From positions 1-28,155 of IMG/VR virus record IMGVR_UViG_3300037358_000064: a DNA stretch of 28,155 nucleotides. One strand, given 5' to 3'. This DNA is from a virus. The position numbers and the translations under genes are program-made. Below the pieces are notes generated by a model. It was not told the origin of the DNA and did no database searches. It saw only the letters and a program-made list of their open reading frames with translations. Positions 1 to 5,760 of this stretch are shown piece after piece (the first letter of the stretch is position 1; the number at the start of each line of letters is the position of its first letter).

Positions 1-324
1 CACAGCCCAGGTCGCATCCTCGGTCGCAGCCTCGGTCGCAGCCTCGGTCGCAGCCTAGGTCGCAGCCCTGGTCGCATCCCTGGTCGCAGCCCTGGTCGCA
101 TCCCAGGTCACAGCCTCGGTCGCAGCCCTGGTCACAGCCCCGGTCGCAGCCCAGGTCGCAGCCTCGGTCGCATCCCAGGTCACAGCCCTGGTCGCATCCC
201 TGGTCGCATCCCTGGTCGCATCCCAGGTCGCATCCCTGGTCACAGCCCTGGTCGCAGCCCTGGTCGCATCCTCGGTCGCAGCCTCGGTCGCAGCCTCGGT
301 CGCAGCCTCGGTCGCAGCCTCGGT
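1..324. repeat. 27-unit array of phased 12-bp repeats
   Basis: Twenty-seven consecutive 12-bp units, plus-strand consensus CGCAGCCTCGGT, run from the window edge to 324 with no insertion or deletion. Variation is confined to a few columns: base 2 (G or A), base 5 (G or T) and the triplet at bases 7-9. Read on the minus strand each unit encodes four residues, Ala/Val-Thr-X-Ala/Asp, where X is GAG (Glu), AGG (Arg), TGG (Trp) or GGG (Gly), and once TAG. The array continues beyond the left edge, so its full length is unknown. Because the unit is a multiple of three, expansion or contraction would keep the frame. Confidence 0.95.
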
Positions 325-609
325 CGCAGCCGGATTGAGCGCCTGGCCTCTCAAATACCAGATCGCAGAAGCGAAGCCGCCCGCGAATGCCATGATGCGC
401 GGGCTCGGCACAATCACCACGATCGGCTCTGGTCGGCCGGAAACTTTGTAGAGGTCCTTGATTGCGCGCGTCAGAGCCTGCCGATCCACCGTATCGGTGC
501 GCAGGGCATTTGAGATCCACGAGGAAGCATGCTCGTCCATGAGCTGCTTCTCGCGGGCCGTAATGCCGCCCCCAGCGTAATCGGGGCGGCGAACGATCTT
601 GGTGCTCAT
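55..609 (-). CDS. Repeat-tailed phage protein (A-T-X-A/D tetrapeptide array)
   Basis: A 184-aa protein from an ATG at 609, two bases after the stop of the upstream gene; a 14-residue upstream extension is less likely because it overlaps that gene. Residues 1-93 look globular (IKDLYKVSGRPEP, then a hydrophobic stretch to about 88). From about residue 94 the protein is only tetrapeptides such as ATEA, ATRD, ATWD and AVTR. The ORF ends at an amber codon (55-57) inside an otherwise ordinary repeat unit, and the same frame stays open from 54 to the window edge with the same repeat. The N-terminal part resembles the start of DUF6745-type proteins from memory, which is weak evidence. Function is unknown; a solenoid or binding surface that varies at the X position is possible. 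Confidence 0.7.
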   Translation of the reverse strand: MSTKIVRRPDYAGGGITAREKQLMDEHASSWISNALRTDTVDRQALTRAIKDLYKVSGRPEPIVVIVPSPRIMAFAGGFASAIWYLRGQALNPAATEAATEAATEAATEAATEDATRAATRAVTRDATWDATRDATRDATRAVTWDATEAATWAATGAVTRAATEAVTWDATRAATRDATRAAT

Positions 610-611
610 GG

Positions 612-941
612 CTAGTCGGCCACCATGATCGGCTCTTCGGAATCGCCCCACTCCCTTTGCCTTAAAACCCGATAAAGGCCGGGAGGGACAGTAATTTTCG
701 TGTGCTCCTCGTGCACAAGATCAGAGGGCTCTATGATCCTGAGAAACACATCTGCATTCGCGGCGCGCAGTGCCGTAACGCCAGCATCTAGAAACTGGTG
801 TTTGTGCCCAGTTGCCTCACCAAATGCCAAAATTACTGCGCCGCCCTCACGTTTCTGCTCGATGGCATCAGCAGGGATTTCCTCAACGCCAACGAGTCCA
901 ACATCGCCTTGCCTAATGAGGAAAGGTTTATCTGATTTCAT
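612..941 (-). CDS. Conserved hypothetical 'RQGD' phage protein
   Basis: A 109-aa protein beginning MKSDKPFLIRQGDVGLVGVE, with further recognisable motifs GEATGHKH (about residues 41-48), HEEHTKI and PPGLYRVLRQREW. From memory this pattern is a conserved small family in phages and Actinobacteria, often beside repeat or DUF6745-type proteins, but no function is known to me. The His-rich GHKH and HEEH motifs could bind metal (inference). Its ATG overlaps the preceding stop as ATGA (938-941), and it is followed after two bases by the repeat-tailed protein, so the two are probably co-translated and may act together. Confidence 0.75.
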   Translation of the reverse strand: MKSDKPFLIRQGDVGLVGVEEIPADAIEQKREGGAVILAFGEATGHKHQFLDAGVTALRAANADVFLRIIEPSDLVHEEHTKITVPPGLYRVLRQREWGDSEEPIMVAD

Positions 942-1066
942 ACAATCTCCGTCGGTTGTTTATTGCTCCCGCGCCTTGATAGGGCAGCACGGACAGCGTC
1001 GCTATGAGCGCGCCCTCGCGCATGACGGCCCTTGCGGACCTTATCTTCAGTGTTGAGCGCGCTCAT
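938..1066 (-). CDS. Small basic hypothetical protein (42 aa)
   Basis: A 42-aa ORF from the ATG at 1066 (MSALNTEDKVRKGRHARG...). Its start overlaps the stop of the upstream micro-ORF as ATGA (1063-1066), and its stop overlaps the next start the same way (938-941). The segment KVRKGRHARGRAHSD resembles the linker that follows many phage HNH domains, so it may be the remnant of an HNH protein C-terminus. The longer 68-aa frame opening at 1144 has an Arg-rich N-terminus that is antiparallel shadow. Assignment rests mainly on the double overlap. Confidence 0.5.
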   Translation of the reverse strand: MSALNTEDKVRKGRHARGRAHSDAVRAALSRRGSNKQPTEIV

Positions 1067-1173
1067 CGCTTCCTCATGAGATTCGCGCCGATGGCAAAGC
1101 CGCAGAGCGCACCGAATGCGAGAGCGAGGGTGAGCGCCATCCATACCCGGTCGGGGGCGAGGCAGGCGCTCAC
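1063..1173 (-). CDS. Single-pass membrane micro-protein (36 aa)
   Basis: A 36-aa ORF with a GTG start at 1173 that overlaps the upstream stop as GTGA (1170-1173). The stop (TGA, 1063-1065) overlaps the next ATG. The product has a short polar N-terminus, one hydrophobic segment (residues about 12-31, WMALTLALAFGALCGFAIGA) and a basic end, NLMRKR, which suggests an inner-membrane peptide with a cytoplasmic C-terminus. It is too short for routine gene calling. Function unknown; small phage membrane peptides can be spanin or holin parts or exclusion factors, but its place in the early operon argues against lysis. Confidence 0.5.
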   Translation of the reverse strand: MSACLAPDRVWMALTLALAFGALCGFAIGANLMRKR

Positions 1174-1229
1174 GAGGTCCTCACAATCCAGATCGCAAGG
1201 ACAAACACGGCAAGAGGCCACCAGCTCAT
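1170..1229 (-). CDS. Very short hydrophobic peptide (19 aa)
   Basis: An ATG at 1229 is preceded by GGAG with an 8-base spacing and opens a 19-codon frame, MSWWPLAVFVLAIWIVRTS, which is almost wholly a membrane segment. Its stop overlaps the next GTG start (GTGA). It could be a real membrane micropeptide or only a translational leader that brings ribosomes to the gene at 1173. The longer frame from 1394 is antisense to the DUF3653-like gene and was not used. Confidence 0.35.
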   Translation of the reverse strand: MSWWPLAVFVLAIWIVRTS

Positions 1230-1284
1230 GGCCGGCGCTCCGGGTGCGGGATTCCGCAGCCAGGTGCTACGGAGTGGTCGGGCT

Positions 1285-1650
1285 CTACTTCTGGAGCTGT
1301 GCCGGAAGGTCGGCAGGGGCGGGCTGTTCCTCGAGGGCCTCGAGGGTGCGGCGGGCGATGCGCTGCTCGAGCTGGTAGTTCTGAATCTGCGCACGCATCA
1401 TCTGGATCGAGCGCACTTCGCCGGGGGTAGCAGCCCAAGCCTCTGGCGAGATCAGTTGTTCGCCGCGGATGCACCAGCCAGCCCAGGCGGGATTTAGCAT
1501 CCCAAGATCGCCGGTCAGAATCATGAGCGCGGTGGCCGGAGGGACACATCGTCCTGATTTCCAGCGGGAGGCGGTCCGCAAGGAAACGCGGCAGAGGCGA
1601 GCTATCTCGCTGATATTTAAGCCGTAAAGCTCTGATGGACTGCGGCGCAC
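1285..1650 (-). CDS. DUF3653-like phage HTH protein
   Basis: A 121-aa protein with an N-terminal helix-turn-helix (NISEIARLCRVSLRTASRWKSG, about residues 12-33) followed by AWAGWCIRGEQLISPEAWAATPG and MRAQIQNYQ, which I recognise as the DUF3653 pattern of short phage DNA-binding proteins. The C-terminus is a likely helical tail (QLEQRIARRTLEALEEQ). The start is GTG at 1650, because an in-frame TAG lies just upstream; the nearest good Shine-Dalgarno (AAGGAG) is about 50 bases further up and does not fit it. It may regulate the distal part of the operon. DNA binding is inferred from the HTH; targets are unknown. Confidence 0.75.
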   Translation of the reverse strand: MRRSPSELYGLNISEIARLCRVSLRTASRWKSGRCVPPATALMILTGDLGMLNPAWAGWCIRGEQLISPEAWAATPGEVRSIQMMRAQIQNYQLEQRIARRTLEALEEQPAPADLPAQLQK

Positions 1651-1753
1651 AGCCTACAGTACACCCGACTCTGATTTTACTTAATATACACAGCACGCAA
1701 ATCTCCTTTCCAATCAATCCACTAAAATTTTTTTCTATCAGAACACTTTAGAT
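1651..1753 (-). promoter_or_regulatory. AT-rich intergenic gap, possible internal promoter
   Basis: This is the only sizeable gap within the leftward operon and is much more AT-rich than its surroundings, with A- and T-runs and a TATATT hexamer on the minus strand (1683-1688). No convincing -35 at 16-18 bases is seen. It could hold a weak promoter for the DUF3653-like gene and the genes after it. Confidence 0.25.
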
Positions 1754-2257
1754 TTATACCGCGCGCCTTTGTGCGATAGACACCCTGTCAGTGCGCAGTT
1801 TCAAAATGCGCTCTTTGCGCTTGGCGGTGATGTAACGGCATACCGTGGCGATGTGCACGTCGAATGTTGAAGCGCACTCTTTGAGAGTGGCGCCCTCGCG
1901 ACGCATCGTCCAAAGCTTTGCCAGTTGTTCGTCAGTTAGCATGAAAGGCCGGCCGCGTGCGCAGCGCTCATCGGGCGGCGTCTTTGCGAAGCGATCGATC
2001 ATGTTGTCGACCCTCGTGCCCAAGTACAGGTGATCGGGGTTGCAGCAAGCGGCGTTGTCGCAGCGATGCAGGACGGACCTGCCGTCGCGGATCGGCCCGT
2101 TCGTGAGAATCCATGCCTTGCGGCTCGCGCTGATCGGCAGGCTCGCAAGCGATGTGAGTCCATGGCCGCTTGACTTCTTGAATCCGAGCCACGGCCAGCA
2201 AACCCCTGGCGCGCCCTTGCGCACGTTCTCCCAGAAAGGACGGATAGCGCGTCTCAC
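1754..2257 (-). CDS. HNH endonuclease with C-terminal HTH
   Basis: A 167-aa protein counted from a GTG at 2257 that overlaps the YbcO-like stop as GTGA, matching the overlap style of the operon; an ATG at 2302 would add 15 residues and a 49-base overlap. FWENV, then CWPWLGF and the ββα-metal region LHRCDNAACCNPDHLYLGT (H64, N73, H76, with Cys pairs) are the signature of phage HNH_3 nucleases. Residues about 105-140 (LTDEQLAKLWTMRREGATLKECASTFDVHIATVCRYI) form a Hin-like HTH. This is the usual architecture of a free-standing homing-type endonuclease, which nicks or cuts DNA at a specific site. It may be a selfish insertion in the operon, although the clean overlaps suggest stable residence. 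Confidence 0.85.
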   Translation of the reverse strand: MRRAIRPFWENVRKGAPGVCWPWLGFKKSSGHGLTSLASLPISASRKAWILTNGPIRDGRSVLHRCDNAACCNPDHLYLGTRVDNMIDRFAKTPPDERCARGRPFMLTDEQLAKLWTMRREGATLKECASTFDVHIATVCRYITAKRKERILKLRTDRVSIAQRRAV

Positions 2258-2541
2258 CACGACACGATTCCCTCGCGTACGTAGTAGCACAACATCTCGC
2301 ATAAGCCACGGTAAGCGGCTAGGTCGATCTCTTCGCGCGTCAGGTGCTCAGGGTGGCTCCTGCCGTCGATCGCGTCGTGGCAGTCGCTACAAGCGTGCAC
2401 GGCGACAATATCGGGCGGCTTCAGACTGCCATACCAGCCGTTCTTTAGGTGCGCGAGCACCGTGGTTTCGCGATTGCCGCTGCACACGCCGATCAGTCGG
2501 ACTCGGCACGGCTGCTCCCTCGCGTGATCGCGCAAGTTCAC
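2254..2541 (-). CDS. ybcO: YbcO-like nuclease (DUF1364)
   Basis: A 95-aa protein that matches the DUF1364/YbcO family along its length: NLRDHAREQPCRVRLIGVC near the start, ETTVLAH, KPPDIVAVHACSDCHDAID (Cys51, Cys54, His55) and a C-terminal VREGI. E. coli YbcO is a metal-dependent nuclease-fold protein of the lambdoid recombination region. The start is GTG at 2541, overlapping the DUF1367 stop as GTGA; the annotated-style extension to 2628 lies antisense to nothing useful and overlaps DUF1367 by 90 bases. Position beside DUF1367 and Erf supports a role in processing recombination or replication intermediates. Confidence 0.88.
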   Translation of the reverse strand: MNLRDHAREQPCRVRLIGVCSGNRETTVLAHLKNGWYGSLKPPDIVAVHACSDCHDAIDGRSHPEHLTREEIDLAAYRGLCEMLCYYVREGIVSW

Positions 2542-2978
2542 GCCGCTGCTCCGTAGTGCTCGTTCGCATACACCGACACTTCGGCCGCAAGCTCGTCGCG
2601 GCCCATGTCGTGCAACAGGTTTGCGCACACGGTCATCATCGCGCCGAATACACGCGTGAATTCGATCTCGTCGAGAGAGTCAAAACTGAGGCTGGCCGGT
2701 AGTCGCACGATCTCGCCCTCAAGCGTCACGAGCTCCTCCACATGTCCGGCAGCGAGCGCGACCGCTTTCCTGAAAGTCTCGAAATCGGTATAGCGATCCT
2801 GGTTATCAAAGGTCAGATTGAGCAGCGCGAACGCTAACTTGTGATGCTGGTACGAGCGTGGTTTCACCACGTCAGCCCTGTAAACACCGCCCTGCTTGTA
2901 CCGGCGCCACAACTCCGCACTCGCCTCATCGTTCGGGACGAAGCCGGAGAGCGTCTTGCGCAGGTAGAGACTCGCCAT
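2538..2978 (-). CDS. DUF1367 family phage protein
   Basis: A 146-aa protein starting MASLYLRKTLSGFVPNDEAS, with KPRSYQHHKLAFALLNLTF and a middle segment DFETFRKAVALAAGH, which is the typical DUF1367 pattern in lambdoid recombination regions. The biochemical role is not established. It begins at 2978, directly abutting the Erf stop (2979), and its stop overlaps the YbcO-like GTG. The neighbours suggest work with the annealing protein. Confidence 0.88.
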   Translation of the reverse strand: MASLYLRKTLSGFVPNDEASAELWRRYKQGGVYRADVVKPRSYQHHKLAFALLNLTFDNQDRYTDFETFRKAVALAAGHVEELVTLEGEIVRLPASLSFDSLDEIEFTRVFGAMMTVCANLLHDMGRDELAAEVSVYANEHYGAAA

Positions 2979-3629
2979 CTAGGCTGTCTCTGCGGGCTCT
3001 CTCTGAGAGCCTTCGATCATGCGGGCATGCTTCTCGTGGTCAACCATCTCCTTGATCTCCCGCCGCACGGGCGCCGAGATGAGCGCCCACGCCGCGCGAT
3101 ACAGATCCTCGTCCTGAATGAGCTCCAGGTGCGCGTCATACACCGGCCCCGGATAGCCCTTCTTGTGCGCGGCGAGTAAGTTACTGGCGGCAAGCCTCGC
3201 CTGCGTCTGCGACACTTCGCTCTCCTCGTGCTGCTTGCCGTTCTTGCCGGTGGCAGCGTTGCCGTCGTCATCGTCATCGCCTACCACGCAGGCGATGGCC
3301 TGCAGGGTGTAGCGGCGCGCGTAGGTGGAGGCGGAAGCCACGCCCTGCGCGTCATCCTTCGCAAGCGGCATCTCGAAAGGCGCATAGCGAAACTGGCCGC
3401 TTGAGTGCATGAGGATGACCGAGCAGGCAACCCCGTTCTCAGTGCGCGTCAGCTCTTGCGTGACGAACACGCCATGCTTGGCAAGCGCCGGCACGACCGC
3501 ATTCCTCACCGCCGCAAGAGAGGCGAACTTCGACCTGAAGTGCGGATTCTGTGAGTCAAAGCCGGGGTTCGACATCTCGGCTTGCGCCTTGGCGAGGGCA
3601 CTTGCGAGTTCGCCGGGGATGCTGTCCAT
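2979..3629 (-). CDS. erf: Erf-family single-strand annealing recombinase
   Basis: A 216-aa protein from ATG 3629, which has a good Shine-Dalgarno (GAGGAG). The N-terminal core shows ELASALAKAQAEM, FRSKFASLAAVRNAVVPALAKHGVFVTQ and the family hallmark DAQGVASASTYARRYTLQAIACVVGDDDDDGN, as in P22 Erf. Erf proteins form rings on single-stranded DNA and anneal complementary strands during phage recombination and circularisation. The C-terminal part (from about 140) is a variable helical domain. A 13-residue upstream extension is possible but overlaps no better start signal. Confidence 0.93.
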   Translation of the reverse strand: MDSIPGELASALAKAQAEMSNPGFDSQNPHFRSKFASLAAVRNAVVPALAKHGVFVTQELTRTENGVACSVILMHSSGQFRYAPFEMPLAKDDAQGVASASTYARRYTLQAIACVVGDDDDDGNAATGKNGKQHEESEVSQTQARLAASNLLAAHKKGYPGPVYDAHLELIQDEDLYRAAWALISAPVRREIKEMVDHEKHARMIEGSQREPAETA

Positions 3630-3639
3630 CTTGCTCTCC

Positions 3640-3852
3640 TCAAAAAGGCTGATCAGGTAATTCGTCAAGCTCCATTCGCAGCCGCGCGAGGGGATCGCCG
3701 CTCTCGTGCAGCGCTTTGCGTGTGGCCTTGAGCGCTTCGTTCTTCTTCACGCGCAGGCGGTATTCGGCCAAGAGCTGCGCGTCCAACAGGGATTGCGCCT
3801 GCTCGGGATCGGGCACGGGGATGATGGGGCGGATGGCGAGACGGACGCTCAT
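3640..3852 (-). CDS. Small helical hypothetical protein (70 aa)
   Basis: MSVRLAIRPIIPVPDPEQAQ opens a 70-aa product whose middle is a charged amphipathic helix (LLAEYRLRVKKNEALKATRKAL). I do not recognise it. ATG 3852 overlaps the upstream stop as ATGA, and the gene ends 10 bases before the Erf start, so it belongs to the recombination operon. A competing frame (3665-3886) is Arg/Ser/Pro-rich shadow. Confidence 0.65.
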   Translation of the reverse strand: MSVRLAIRPIIPVPDPEQAQSLLDAQLLAEYRLRVKKNEALKATRKALHESGDPLARLRMELDELPDQPF

Positions 3853-4118
3853 GACGTTTGCATCTGATCGAAAGGGACGCGCTCAAGGAACGTCATGGGT
3901 CGCGGCTCAAAGAAGCGCGCGTCGGGCCCGCAGTGCCGTTCCAAGCCACTCTCACGAACCGTCGAGCAGAACGTCAGATCGCGCGCATCGAAGCTTTCGC
4001 CCGTGACAACCGACACCGTGATCTTCTTGCCGTATTCGCAGCGCGCGTACTCGCGCGGATTGCGCTGCGCTAAGTCGCTCGTGGCATCGTAGAATTTGCA
4101 GTCTTTGCAGAGTTTCAT
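3849..4118 (-). CDS. Small Cys-rich, probably zinc-binding phage protein
   Basis: An 89-aa protein that starts MKLCKDCKFYDA and carries Cys4, Cys7, Cys27, Cys51 and Cys63, ending the conserved part with CGPDARFFEPR. Short phage proteins with a CxxC head and a CGPxxxFFE tail are widespread, and the pattern implies one structural zinc. Function unknown. ATG 4118 overlaps the upstream stop as ATGA. The 15-residue extension to 4163 would overlap the upstream gene and is rejected. Confidence 0.75.
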   Translation of the reverse strand: MKLCKDCKFYDATSDLAQRNPREYARCEYGKKITVSVVTGESFDARDLTFCSTVRESGLERHCGPDARFFEPRPMTFLERVPFDQMQTS

Positions 4119-4384
4119 AGCCCCCCCGATAGCCTGAAAATAGGCCGCACGGTGTATTCGCAAAAAGTCTGCATGCCGCGCGTCACAAGATTCCTGCGGC
4201 GACGCAGCTCATATGCCACGTCAACACTGACGACGATCACGCCCTCGGTAGCCGTGAAGCCGGAGACGAGCATCGTCAGCTCTTCGTTGAACTCAAGGCA
4301 GCGCGTGCGCACGATGGCGGATGCAGAGCGAAAGGTAGGAAGGCGCTGCGGCGCAGGGATGCGCGGCAAATAGTCCTCGTCCAC
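4115..4384 (-). CDS. Hypothetical protein (about 89 aa)
   Basis: The frame is open from 4468, but most of that would overlap the upstream gene. A GTG at 4384, four bases after that gene's stop, gives an 89-aa product (VDEDYLPRIPAPQRL...). A hydrophobic beta-rich centre (EGVIVVSVDVAYEL) is followed by a basic stretch, RRRRNL. I do not recognise the family. The start is uncertain because no clear Shine-Dalgarno precedes the GTG; translational coupling is likely. Confidence 0.6.
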   Translation of the reverse strand: MDEDYLPRIPAPQRLPTFRSASAIVRTRCLEFNEELTMLVSGFTATEGVIVVSVDVAYELRRRRNLVTRGMQTFCEYTVRPIFRLSGGL

Positions 4385-4388
4385 GAGT

Positions 4389-4658
4389 TCAAATGCGGCG
4401 GTCAAAGCACTCGCGCTCGTAATAGGTTGATGTGGATTCGCCGTACTCGCCTTCCTCGCGCCGCTCACGCTCGATGTTCAAAAGGTCCGCGAGATGCTCC
4501 AGCGCGCCTTGGGTTGAGCAGTTGAGACGGTCGGCGTAGACAGGCGCGAGGCGCTCGTCGGTGAGCTCAAACTCTGCGAGGTATTCGGGAGTCCACACAC
4601 CGTTGTCGAACGGCGCCAGTTCCTTGATGAATTCCTGAAGTTCGTCCTGCCTACTCAT
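4389..4658 (-). CDS. First gene of the leftward operon, small acidic protein
   Basis: An 89-aa acidic protein (MSRQDELQEFIKELAPFDNG...) with an ATG at 4658 and a strong Shine-Dalgarno GGGAGG about 7 bases upstream. It contains LTDERLAPVYADRLNCSTQGALEHLADLLN and a Glu/Arg-rich tail. I do not recognise the family. As the first product of the leftward transcript it occupies the place of lambda N or Kil-type early regulators, but its acidic composition argues against an N-like Arg-rich antiterminator. An 18-residue extension through the operator is not plausible. Confidence 0.7.
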   Translation of the reverse strand: MSRQDELQEFIKELAPFDNGVWTPEYLAEFELTDERLAPVYADRLNCSTQGALEHLADLLNIERERREEGEYGESTSTYYERECFDRRI

Positions 4659-4674
4659 GTCTGACCTCCCGATG

Positions 4675-4694
4675 AGGGGTAAAACTTTACCCCT
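4675..4694. promoter_or_regulatory. Leftward operator, perfect 20-bp palindrome
   Basis: AGGGGTAAAACTTTACCCCT has perfect 9-base arms around a 2-base centre. It covers the -10 of the leftward promoter, so a bound repressor would block RNA polymerase. The core GGTAAA-N2-TTTACC recurs in the divergent operator at 5768-5787. Confidence 0.8.
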
Positions 4695-4712
4695 TACAGG
4701 AAGTCGTGTCAA
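4684..4712 (-). promoter_or_regulatory. Leftward early promoter (PL-like)
   Basis: On the minus strand a perfect TTGACA (4712-4707) is followed by a 17-base spacer and TAAAGT (4689-4684). The predicted start site near 4677 would leave a short leader with the GGGAGG ribosome site of the gene at 4658. This fits a strong sigma70 promoter for the whole leftward operon. Confidence 0.8.
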
Positions 4713-4747
4713 GTAATCTTTTACCTACGAGTGGGTAAACGATTACT
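4712..4747. repeat. 36-bp inverted repeat with outward half-sites
   Basis: Two 14-base arms (4712-4725 and 4734-4747) match at 13 positions around an 8-base centre. Each arm holds the operator half-site, but oriented TTTACC-N8-GGTAAA, opposite to the other operators. It lies just upstream of the -35, where it could be an auxiliary or activator site for the repressor or the Cro-like protein. Confidence 0.65.
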
Positions 4748-4763
4748 AAAGGTTTCTAAGAAT

Positions 4764-5288
4764 CTACTCTAGGAGGGTGCAGTGACCGCCGGCCGGGGAG
4801 CCGATGATGCGTGTCATTTTCTCGCAACGCACAAGAACACGTTGCCCCTTGGCGAGCTTGGCGATTTGCTGTTTATCTGAGCCTGCGAATGAGAGCGTCA
4901 CAGATTCAAATTGGTTGGTCGTCGCAAGATTAATTACCGGATCGCCAGTGAAATCCATGTCGATTGATTTGATCGTGCCTTCTACTTCAACGCGCGCGTT
5001 GCCGATCTCCTGCTGCTCGGCAACTTCATTGCGATCATATTTGAGATGGAGTTCTTCGGCGCTGATCCTATAGATTTGCCTTTCTTTGGGCTGATCGTTC
5101 CAAGCTGCCGCGTATTCTGGTATCCCTTGCGCGATAGCTTCTTTTTGTTCTGGTGTTTGCTCTACGAGTCCGTACTGATCTACCTGTGAAACAGGGACAG
5201 GAGCAGCAGGAGGCGGCTGCGTGCCGAAGAAATAAAGCACGAGAAAAATGCCTGCTACGATGATTGCGGCTTTCGCAATCGTGTTCAT
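4764..5288 (-). CDS. Membrane-anchored OB-fold (tRNA_anti-like) protein
   Basis: A 174-aa protein with one N-terminal membrane segment (residues about 5-21, AKAAIIVAGIFLVLYFF), a Pro-rich linker and a C-terminal domain with ISAEELHLKYDRNEVAEQQ, VEVEGTIKSIDMDFTGDPVINL and KGQRVLVRCEKM. That order is typical of the small tRNA_anti-like OB-fold domain found in exported bacterial proteins. There is no lipobox Cys, so it is probably anchored in the inner membrane with the OB domain in the periplasm. ATG 5288 lies one base after the repressor stop and lacks a Shine-Dalgarno, so translation is probably coupled to the repressor. That suggests expression in the lysogen and a possible role in superinfection exclusion (inference). 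Confidence 0.75.
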   Translation of the reverse strand: MNTIAKAAIIVAGIFLVLYFFGTQPPPAAPVPVSQVDQYGLVEQTPEQKEAIAQGIPEYAAAWNDQPKERQIYRISAEELHLKYDRNEVAEQQEIGNARVEVEGTIKSIDMDFTGDPVINLATTNQFESVTLSFAGSDKQQIAKLAKGQRVLVRCEKMTRIIGSPAGGHCTLLE

Positions 5289-5289
5289 T

Positions 5290-5700
5290 TTAGTTTTTGG
5301 GGTGAGTAGGCGATTCGCTGGAGTCATCACCATCACGGAAATCTCCAAAGATTCCCTCGTCTTTGCATTCTATCTCGGCGGTACGGACGACGCTTTCACG
5401 TCCACCGTCCGATAGGGCGAGATACATCCTGACCAGTCGGGCGAATTGCTCGAGCTCGTACTTCTTGGTCGGCATTCCTGACACTAACATTTGCCACGCC
5501 TCGGCCCGAAATACACTGGCAACTGCAGCAATGGCGCCGACCGTCGTGCTGTGGCGGCTGGCGGTCATGTTATTCACGGTTTTCCTTGCTACGCCTGCCT
5601 TCTTGGCAATCAGCCCGTCTTCTAGACCTGTGTTCTCTTTTAACGGCTCAAGGTTCTTCGAGAGTACCTCGCCTACGCGCTTTTTAAGCTGATGATCCAT
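5290..5700 (-). CDS. Short HTH repressor, CI-like, lacking an S24 protease domain
   Basis: A 136-aa protein counted from ATG 5700. The HTH lies near residues 28-46 (DGLIAKKAGVARKTVNNMT). The rest is a helical region (TVGAIAAVASVFRAEAWQMLV, then YELEQFARLVRMYLALSDGG) and an acidic tail. The LexA/CI-type S24 autoprotease domain is absent, so induction cannot rely on RecA-stimulated self-cleavage. It is divergent from the Cro-like gene and sits between the two operator regions, which makes it the likely master repressor. The frame is open to 5904, but that part is antisense to the Cro-like gene and would cover the operator. No Shine-Dalgarno precedes 5700. Confidence 0.8.
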   Translation of the reverse strand: MDHQLKKRVGEVLSKNLEPLKENTGLEDGLIAKKAGVARKTVNNMTASRHSTTVGAIAAVASVFRAEAWQMLVSGMPTKKYELEQFARLVRMYLALSDGGRESVVRTAEIECKDEGIFGDFRDGDDSSESPTHPKN

Positions 5701-5703
5701 ACG

Positions 5704-5732
5704 ATTAAAGCGTAATGGCAAGGTTTGGTAAA
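5704..5732 (-). promoter_or_regulatory. Candidate repressor-maintenance promoter (PRM-like)
   Basis: On the minus strand TTTACC (5732-5727), a 17-base spacer and TTTAAT (5709-5704) stand only three bases before the repressor ATG. The -35 hexamer is also an isolated operator half-site (GGTAAA on the plus strand), which could allow autoregulation. Transcripts would be leaderless or nearly so, as for lambda cI from PRM. The sequence match is moderate. Confidence 0.4.
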
Positions 5733-5760
5733 GAGTTGCCTCAAGCAAGTCCGCCTCGCC

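Noticed and set aside
1-330. CRISPR array
   Set aside because: The units are 12 bp with no spacers and lie within an open reading frame.
1-330. Diversity-generating retroelement variable region
   Set aside because: The codon variation is limited to a few recurring codons in a tandem array, and no reverse transcriptase or template repeat is visible.
1226-1717. 163-aa minus-strand ORF preceded by AAGGAG
   Set aside because: Its translation is Arg/Pro/Cys-rich and overlaps the DUF3653-like gene in another frame, which has a clear family pattern.
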